Positions 14,631 to 19,436 of a DNA stretch of 19,436 nt are shown here, in pieces (position 1 is the stretch's first letter; every line of letters begins with the position of its first letter). Source of the DNA: Acidobacteria bacterium UBA7540. GTDB taxonomy: Bacteria; Acidobacteriota; Terriglobia; UBA7540. Position numbers and translations under genes: made by a program. The notes under the pieces are model-generated. The model saw only the letters and a list, made by a program, of their open reading frames with translations. It made no database searches and was not told where the DNA came from. Where the stretch lies: assembly GCA_002478145.1 (NCBI GenBank), contig DLMI01000070.1, positions 1 to 19,436 of the forward strand, given 5' to 3'.

Positions 14631-15220
14631 GGCATTTGTCTCCTTTATCGGGGAGTATTCTGCAAGTACAGGAATCCAGAAACAGACGTTCTCGATTCTT
14701 GCGAAAGGCGGGGTTTCATAAGTGGATTAAAGATGTGATGGTGGTTGCCTTCGTGCCGATTGTTCACAATTCCGGCAGTCATAATGAAGTGCAGAATCCT
14801 GGACTAAGCCCGCCCAATCAGCTGCAAACGCTGGGTGACAAGGCAGGAATAATAGGCCAACTGCCGAGTGGCCGACGACCCATCCGGGATCTCGCTTTGC
14901 ACTCTCCACTATCCGCTTTTTGGGACCGACTCAGGTGTCAGTCTAGCTGACATATCAGGAGTAAGCTCGACGCCACCTACATTTCGCCAGACCCTTCCCT
15001 CCTGGCACAAAGGCGCCCGAGTCTGCCAAGGCGTTTCCATATAACCGTTCCCGTATCGTCTCTAAGACAATCAAGCAGATGGGCTGACCGAAAGGGTCTC
15101 GGTTTCTGAATAGCGGTGGCGCCAGCAACAATTGGGAAGTGCGAGACTGGTACGGGGTGCCGGTCTCACGGTGTTGCAGAGCTGCTTTTGACGTGTGGTT
15201 GACCAAGAACGTCTGGTAGA
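14631..15220. other. 590-bp gene-free junction region
   Basis: This separates the minus-strand DUF3150-like gene from the plus-strand cassette. No convincing gene is present; minus frame 14955-15233 is open but has no family or ribosome site. A hairpin tgtcag-tctag-ctgaca lies at 14936-14952, next to a cagg-tgtcag word shared with 3416-3431. It could hold the left junction of an inserted cassette and the divergent promoters for both sides. Confidence 0.45.
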
Positions 15221-15718
15221 ATGAGAGGCACACTTAGTCAGAAATGGGAGAACCTAATATTGGATCTCAAACGTCCAAGCTGCCACGAAGCCGGCCATGC
15301 GGTTGTCGCGCTATTTTTCGGCTTTCGCGTTGACGGAATTGAGGCATTCGAAGGTCGCTTCCGCACCATGTGCGAACTCGATGCCGACGACCGGACCGAC
15401 AGGGAACGCTTCATCTTTCTCGCTGGTGGGATCGCGGGCGAGAAATTTGGTTTAGGCAACTATGACTCCGGCGGTTGCAATGATGACCGAGAGAAAATCT
15501 CCGAACGTGGAGGGGAATCAATCGAAACGTATCTGACTGAAGCCGCTGCAATCATCGAGTCGAACACGGAATGTTTCCGAGAGCTAAGGAAGAATATCAC
15601 GATCGCGGCGATTGAAAGAAGCATGGAGATGTCGATCACTGGCGGCAAGAGTTCCTTCAAGCTCGTCGCTGGCGATGAAATTCAACGAACTTGGACACTA
15701 TTCCAAACTGGGAAATAG
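15221..15718 (+). CDS. Stand-alone M41-type zinc peptidase domain protein
   Basis: 165 residues. HEAGHAVVALFFG (H22, E23, H26) is the HExxH zinc site in the form typical of FtsH-family (M41) peptidases, followed by AGGIAGEKFG and GGCNDDREKI, where D88 or D89 would be the third zinc ligand. There is no AAA+ domain and no membrane segment, unlike FtsH. It is likely a soluble metalloprotease. It lies 33 bp upstream of the ApeA-like gene on the same strand, so the two are probably co-transcribed. The ATG lacks a clear ribosome site, so the start is uncertain by some codons. Confidence 0.8.
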   Translation: MRGTLSQKWENLILDLKRPSCHEAGHAVVALFFGFRVDGIEAFEGRFRTMCELDADDRTDRERFIFLAGGIAGEKFGLGNYDSGGCNDDREKISERGGESIETYLTEAAAIIESNTECFRELRKNITIAAIERSMEMSITGGKSSFKLVAGDEIQRTWTLFQTGK

Positions 15719-15751
15719 CAACGCGAGGCGCCGGTAAAACTGATTCCACTC

Positions 15752-17215
15752 ATGGCGGAAATACTAAAAGAACGCGGCTTCTTCTGGTGGTTTAACGAAC
15801 CGAAGCTCCCGACGAACTCAAAAGAAACCTCCGTTCCGGCCCTCTTGACCATTACAGACGACGGTCAGATCACACTTGAGGCTGATGGCTCTCTGTGTCT
15901 GAAGGACGAATACCAAGACTGGTCAAAGCCCCGAACCTTCCCCGAAATGAGGCGAATTGCGGGTCGCCTAACCTCTAGCGGTAAGTATGTCTTGCTCGAG
16001 GGCCTCGAGCGCACAGACTTCTCATTCCCCGATGAATCGCCACAACAGCAGCGATTCGGTGCTGAGCTATGTGTTCACCGAGAGAGCCCATTTCCAGAGA
16101 CTTACGGGCGAGATAATTTCATTGAGCTTCGCATAGAGTTGGCCGGCTTCGAGGACTGGCTTGGGTTACAGAGCATCGTCGTGGACCGAGAACATTCCGA
16201 GAGTGACGAGGTTCATGTTCGGGTCTCATACAGGGAGTGGCAACTCCAATATCCTTCCCTTGGGGGGACCATCTCGGTCGAGTCAATCACAACGGGAGCA
16301 CCCATCCTTCCCCTCTGGAACCACCCTACGAATGAGGCTCAATTCAGGCAGCACTATTATTTAGTCTTCAGACCTGACTCCCCCCGCGATGCGGCTAGCC
16401 TGCGCTATACTTATTTGAAGCTTGAAGAGCTCCTGGGATTGCTGATTGGCACATACAGCCGTTTCGCGGCGCCCATTTTGGTGGGTAAGGAAGAGCCGTA
16501 TGATGCCTGGAACACGTTGTATTTCTACCGTGGCGCGCCGTTTCCACAGCCCATCAACCGATATTCGGTGTGGGTGCCATTCGACCGCGTCAGAGACGGG
16601 TTCGGGGAGATCCTCAAAAATTGGCTAGTAGGGAGCGAATCATACGGGGCGGGCTACTACCTGTATATTTCCTCGCTGCGAAATCCGCACCACTACTCTG
16701 AACATCGGTTCGTGAACTTGGTTTGGGGCGTCGAAGCCTTGCATCGCAAGTGGCTCGCTGAATCAGAGGCATCGGAGCGCGTCGTCACGGACCGAAAACG
16801 GGTGGAGCGCATCCTCAGTTTGTTGACAAATGATAGCGACGATCAAAAATGGCTCAGCAAGAAACTGGCGCACGCGCACGAACCGTCGCTGGAGGTTCGC
16901 ATTCTGGAATGCCTGCGCAAACTCCCCTTCACCTTCGGCCGAGGGGAGATCGAAAAGTTCGCAAAAGCGTGCGCGGATAGGCGAAACGACATCTCACACG
17001 CTGGCGGTCCACGGGAGAACGTGGATTACGATTTCTTCCACTTGCAGATTTCCCGGTTGGCAGAGGCGCTAGATCACCTTTTTCACGCGTTGCTGTTGCA
17101 TCAGATTGGAGTCGATCCGACCGTTATCTTTGCGGTCATGACAGACAGTCTGGTCTCGGAACGCATAAAAACCGCGTTGGTGGACGTTGGTTTATCCGTT
17201 AAGTCAGTTGCCTAG
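15752..17215 (+). CDS. ApeA-like HEPN anti-phage defence protein
   Basis: 487 residues, consistent with ApeA. The N-terminal half (about 1-300) is rich in beta strands and starts with RGFFWWFNEP, followed by IAGRLTSSGKYVLLEGL, resembling the ApeA N-terminal domain. The C-terminal part (about 315-470) is a helical Apea-like HEPN domain: RFVNLVWGVEALHRK opens it, and the ribonuclease motif is RRNDISH (R411-x4-H416). ApeA is a defence protein whose HEPN nuclease is thought to block translation on infection. HEPN residues look intact, so it is probably functional. It follows the M41-type gene and precedes the cyclase-like gene, all on the plus strand. Family assignment is from recognition of the fold pattern and motif. 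Confidence 0.85.
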   Translation: MAEILKERGFFWWFNEPKLPTNSKETSVPALLTITDDGQITLEADGSLCLKDEYQDWSKPRTFPEMRRIAGRLTSSGKYVLLEGLERTDFSFPDESPQQQRFGAELCVHRESPFPETYGRDNFIELRIELAGFEDWLGLQSIVVDREHSESDEVHVRVSYREWQLQYPSLGGTISVESITTGAPILPLWNHPTNEAQFRQHYYLVFRPDSPRDAASLRYTYLKLEELLGLLIGTYSRFAAPILVGKEEPYDAWNTLYFYRGAPFPQPINRYSVWVPFDRVRDGFGEILKNWLVGSESYGAGYYLYISSLRNPHHYSEHRFVNLVWGVEALHRKWLAESEASERVVTDRKRVERILSLLTNDSDDQKWLSKKLAHAHEPSLEVRILECLRKLPFTFGRGEIEKFAKACADRRNDISHAGGPRENVDYDFFHLQISRLAEALDHLFHALLLHQIGVDPTVIFAVMTDSLVSERIKTALVDVGLSVKSVA

Positions 17216-17537
17216 CCTCAATGAGCGATGCCGCCGACTCCACCGGAACTTTAGTTGTTGGCAACACCGTTTGCTCAAGTCTCTGCGACCGTAATATTGG
17301 CGATGCTGTAGGGAAGGTACACCGACAAACCGAAAGTTAACCAGAACAATCCGACTCCCATTACTAATACGTCTTGCCGACTCCAAACTGAGTGGATGTC
17401 GCAGGGCGGACGCTGCCAGGCAACGCTCAAGGGAAAGTAGGTCTCAACCGCGTCAGTGAGTATTGTGTAAGAATTTGCCAAATCAGCATGATGAGAGGTG
17501 GTAGACTTAAAGCACTTCTACTGATATCAAGTGTCCG
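17216..17537. other. Intergenic region between ApeA-like and cyclase-like genes
   Basis: It contains no strong gene on the plus strand. On the minus strand, 17275-17481 is open for 68 codons with a TTG start and a hydrophobic stretch of about 24 residues (listed separately). No clear promoter or terminator is seen. Confidence 0.4.
17275..17481 (-). CDS. Possible small single-span membrane protein
   Basis: A 68-residue frame whose second half (DVLVMGVGLFWLTFGLSVYL) could span the membrane once. It starts at TTG without a ribosome site and the frame is open further upstream, so it may be non-coding. It is recorded because small membrane proteins often accompany defence genes, and here it lies next to a cyclase-like gene that lacks an effector. 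It has no cyclic-nucleotide-binding domain. Confidence 0.2.
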   Translation of the reverse strand: MANSYTILTDAVETYFPLSVAWQRPPCDIHSVWSRQDVLVMGVGLFWLTFGLSVYLPYSIANITVAET

Positions 17538-18377
17538 ATGGCAGAACCATTCGAGGCGACGTTCATTCTATTTGTAGACATGCTCGGCTTTGCGGCTCTT
17601 GTCGAAAAGGAAGGTGACCAGCTCAACCAGCTCAGCCCAATTTTTACCAACGTTGAACTATATTCCCCATCTCCTTCGGAGAGCTTGCTTGGGCACCGAT
17701 TTGTCAATTTTCATCGTTGCCTCAATCAAGCTCGTGTGCGCCTCCAGGAACTGGGAGCAGGCACTGCAATAGTGTTTTCCGACTCAGCGTTCCTTCGAAC
17801 GGACGGCATCGAGAATGCCGTCCATATCGCGCGTACCCTTATGTTCGACTTGGTCACAAGCGAGGTGCCCGTCCGTATGGGCCTTGCACGTGGCTCTTAC
17901 CGTATGTTGCGATTTCTCACGGACTCGTCCGCTCGCGTGTCCTTTCACATGTCGCAGTTCCTGGGAACTGGGGTCGTTCGTGCCTACGAAACCGAGCGCA
18001 GCGGAGTCCCTGGACTGCGAATCCTATTGCATCCAGCTCTCGAGCCACTGTTGGATAAGGACGCGCTGCGAATCATTCCAGTGGAGCCGAGCGGGAAACT
18101 GCGGCTGGATGTCCGGTCTGAAGTTAACTATCTAGAAAAAAAGAATGACCTGGGTCTGGGTCCGGACTATGACGATTGCATTCAGTTCGACTGTTTGCGT
18201 TGGATGGCTGGCGTGACTGAGGAACAGTTTCAATACCACTACATCGGGACATTCAAGGCGTGGAACGTTATGCGCGCACAGCTCGGACGTGCTCCCTATC
18301 CATGGGAGAAGTTTTTGGATCGAGACGAATACGACTACACACATGGAATACGTGAGCGGCCGTCCGCCGACGGCTGA
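17538..18377 (+). CDS. Class III nucleotidyl-cyclase-like protein (Pycsar-like?)
   Basis: 279 residues. The N-terminal 125 residues show the core of the class III cyclase fold: FILFVDMLGF with D14, GTAIVFSDSAFL with D82 (the two positions that hold the metal-binding aspartates), and VPVRMGLARG (R113), which matches the vR-x-GI-x-x-G strand. A following block (FLGTGVVRAYETERSGVPGL) is typical of the stand-alone bacterial cyclase-like proteins that include the Pycsar cCMP/cUMP cyclases. The C-terminal third is unassigned. The fold is well supported; substrate and activity are not. It follows the ApeA-like gene by 322 bp, and no Pycsar effector (TM-cNMP-binding or TIR) is next to it. The start ATG lacks a good ribosome site. 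Confidence 0.65.
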   Translation: MAEPFEATFILFVDMLGFAALVEKEGDQLNQLSPIFTNVELYSPSPSESLLGHRFVNFHRCLNQARVRLQELGAGTAIVFSDSAFLRTDGIENAVHIARTLMFDLVTSEVPVRMGLARGSYRMLRFLTDSSARVSFHMSQFLGTGVVRAYETERSGVPGLRILLHPALEPLLDKDALRIIPVEPSGKLRLDVRSEVNYLEKKNDLGLGPDYDDCIQFDCLRWMAGVTEEQFQYHYIGTFKAWNVMRAQLGRAPYPWEKFLDRDEYDYTHGIRERPSADG

Positions 18378-18390
18378 AGCCCGACGGCCG
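18357..18390. repeat. 8-bp inverted repeat across the cyclase-like gene's stop
   Basis: cggccgtc (18357-18364) and gacggccg (18383-18390) pair perfectly around an 18-base loop containing the TGA. A convergent gene ends 80 bp further on. There is no T run, so a terminator role is possible but not shown. Confidence 0.4.
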
Positions 18391-18469
18391 AAATTCTGCA
18401 AAGGAAGCGCAGGGACTCTCGGGCACCCACGGCGATTGGTCCTGACGAGCGGCGTAGTGTAGACCGTCA

Positions 18470-19436
18470 CTAGGCAATGGCGTGATGGTTCTCGATGGCC
18501 CATTTGGTGTAGCCAGCGGTACACCGAATGGCGGGCACACGGAGGGTGGCGTCACGCACACAGAGTACCCGAAACTCGGTCGGGAGGCGATTCAGGTACA
18601 GGCAGATGCGGTCGAAGTTGGTATCGGAGGCGCAGCGGGCCAGCGCGGAAGCCACCGCGTACTGCGCTGCCGCATTCTCCGGCACCGGTTCCTGGGTTGG
18701 GTTCAACAGGATGGCATCGATATTGGGCAATTCCCGGAACATCCGCAAAAAGGCTGAGAATTCCGTGGCCGCGCCGGTGCCTACCGCTCCTGCTATGACT
18801 TCGTGCTCAATCACTGGGTTCGCTTGCGAGTCGAGGGAATCGAGAATGCGCGAGACAAACTCCCAGGAACGCGGCGATGGGAAAGCATTGGCGTCACGGT
18901 CGAAGGCACTCAGCAGCTCCGGCCGGAAGCGAAGGAAAGCAATTACCTCCGGACGAATCCCCGCCTGAATCGCCCATTCCGACCAATCCTGTACATCTAC
19001 CTCAAACTCCAAATGCACGAAACGATTCCGGAGCGGAGTCGGCATCCGTGTCGTCACTGCCCGGTCCGAATCGCGGTTCCCGGCGGCGATAATGGCCCAA
19101 CCATCGGGTAAGTTGTATTCACCCAATTTGCGATCAAGGACCAACTGATAGCAACTGGCCTGTACCATGGCTGGCGCCGCATTCAGTTCGTCCAGGAAGA
19201 GAATCCCTGTTCCGTCCTGCGGCAAGAACTCCGGCGTCGCCCATTTCGATCGGCCGTCGCTGCCAAGGAACGGCAGACCCCTTAGGTCGACCGGATCGAG
19301 CAAGAGTGCCCGTACATCCTGAAGCGGGATCTTCAAACCTTCGGCAAGTTGGCGGACGATAGCGCTCTTGCCTACGCCAGGTCCTCCCCAGATAAAGACA
19401 GGTTGCCGAGCTTCCACGTGTGACTGGAACCATAAA
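18470..19436 (-). CDS. MoxR-type AAA+ ATPase, 5' end beyond window
   Basis: The frame is open to the right edge, so the start lies outside; a GTG at 19417 is probably internal because coding-like residues (LWFQSHVEARQP) continue upstream. Numbering from that GTG, Walker A is GGPGVGKS (11-18), Walker B ILFLDELN (D76, E77), sensor 1 is in IIAAGNRDSD and the arginine region is PTPLRNRF. Members of this family remodel or activate partner complexes together with VWA proteins. The two expected partners lie on the same strand but 3.8 kb downstream, separated by three genes on the opposite strand. The C-terminal third (about 190-315) is the lid and a less conserved tail. Confidence 0.9.
   Translation of the reverse strand, partial: LWFQSHVEARQPVFIWGGPGVGKSAIVRQLAEGLKIPLQDVRALLLDPVDLRGLPFLGSDGRSKWATPEFLPQDGTGILFLDELNAAPAMVQASCYQLVLDRKLGEYNLPDGWAIIAAGNRDSDRAVTTRMPTPLRNRFVHLEFEVDVQDWSEWAIQAGIRPEVIAFLRFRPELLSAFDRDANAFPSPRSWEFVSRILDSLDSQANPVIEHEVIAGAVGTGAATEFSAFLRMFRELPNIDAILLNPTQEPVPENAAAQYAVASALARCASDTNFDRICLYLNRLPTEFRVLCVRDATLRVPAIRCTAGYTKWAIENHHAIA

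Larger units (their letters stand above)
8867..19436. mobile_element. Integrative element at tRNA-Leu, left part
   Basis: The tRNA 3' end is followed within 20 bp by a tyrosine recombinase gene pointing at it, and then by an excisionase-like gene. This is the classical left end of a tRNA-targeted genomic island or integrative conjugative element. Cargo includes a sigma factor, a MoxR/DUF3150/VWA set and a three-gene defence-like cassette. A second copy of the tRNA 3' end (attR) is not in the window, so the right end lies beyond 19436. No relaxase, T4SS or phage structural gene is visible, so the type of element cannot be decided. Confidence 0.7.

Noticed and set aside
15188..15222. TTGACG...TAGAAT as a promoter for the M41-type gene
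   Set aside because: The spacer is 23 bp, and the -10 box would overlap the start codon used.
14955..15233. 92-codon minus-strand frame upstream of the M41-type gene
   Set aside because: No recognisable motif or ribosome site; it overlaps the start of the peptidase gene.

Overview
The window looks like the chromosome of a Gram-negative soil bacterium, most probably an acidobacterium. It is moderately GC-rich, has an MlaE-MlaF-MlaD outer-membrane lipid transport operon, a RsbU-type PP2C phosphatase gene, and long intergenic stretches full of short repeated words. The phylum is inferred from style, not from a marker gene.

Left part (1-5758), chromosomal backbone with much non-coding DNA. Bases 1-1003 hold two unrelated remnants of REP-associated tyrosine transposases (IS200-like Y1 family) on the minus strand, with at least five REP-like GC palindromes of the form ggccgaNNg-N-cNNtcggcc. 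After an A-rich leader with repeated AACGAAC words comes a 591-residue GAF-GAF-PP2C/SpoIIE phosphatase (1640-3415, +). A 20-bp perfect inverted repeat with a 14-bp tandem repeat separates it from a small unrecognised minus-strand ORF and a CpsB/YwqE-type PHP tyrosine phosphatase (3866-4648, -). About 1.1 kb without a convincing gene follows.

Middle (5688-8601), mla operon. A good sigma70-like promoter precedes mlaE, mlaF and mlaD (+). MlaF has Ser in place of the usual Walker-B glutamate. MlaD ends in five exact-length 34-residue repeats.

Right part (8778-19436), an integrative element. A tRNA-Leu(CAA) gene is followed 17 bp beyond its CCA end by the stop codon of a convergent tyrosine recombinase, and then by an excisionase-like HTH gene. 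This is the usual arrangement of an element integrated at a tRNA 3' end. On the minus strand the element also carries a FliA/WhiG-type sigma factor and a set of MoxR AAA+ ATPase (running off the right edge), DUF3150-like protein and VWA/metallopeptidase protein. The last two overlap by 4 bp.

Between the MoxR gene and its two partners lie about 3.8 kb containing three genes on the opposite strand: a stand-alone M41-type zinc peptidase, an ApeA-like HEPN anti-phage protein, and a class III nucleotidyl-cyclase-like protein resembling Pycsar cyclases but without a visible effector. This looks like a defence cargo cassette inserted inside a MoxR-VWA operon, and it is the most interesting part of the window. 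The right attachment site and any conjugation genes must lie beyond the window.
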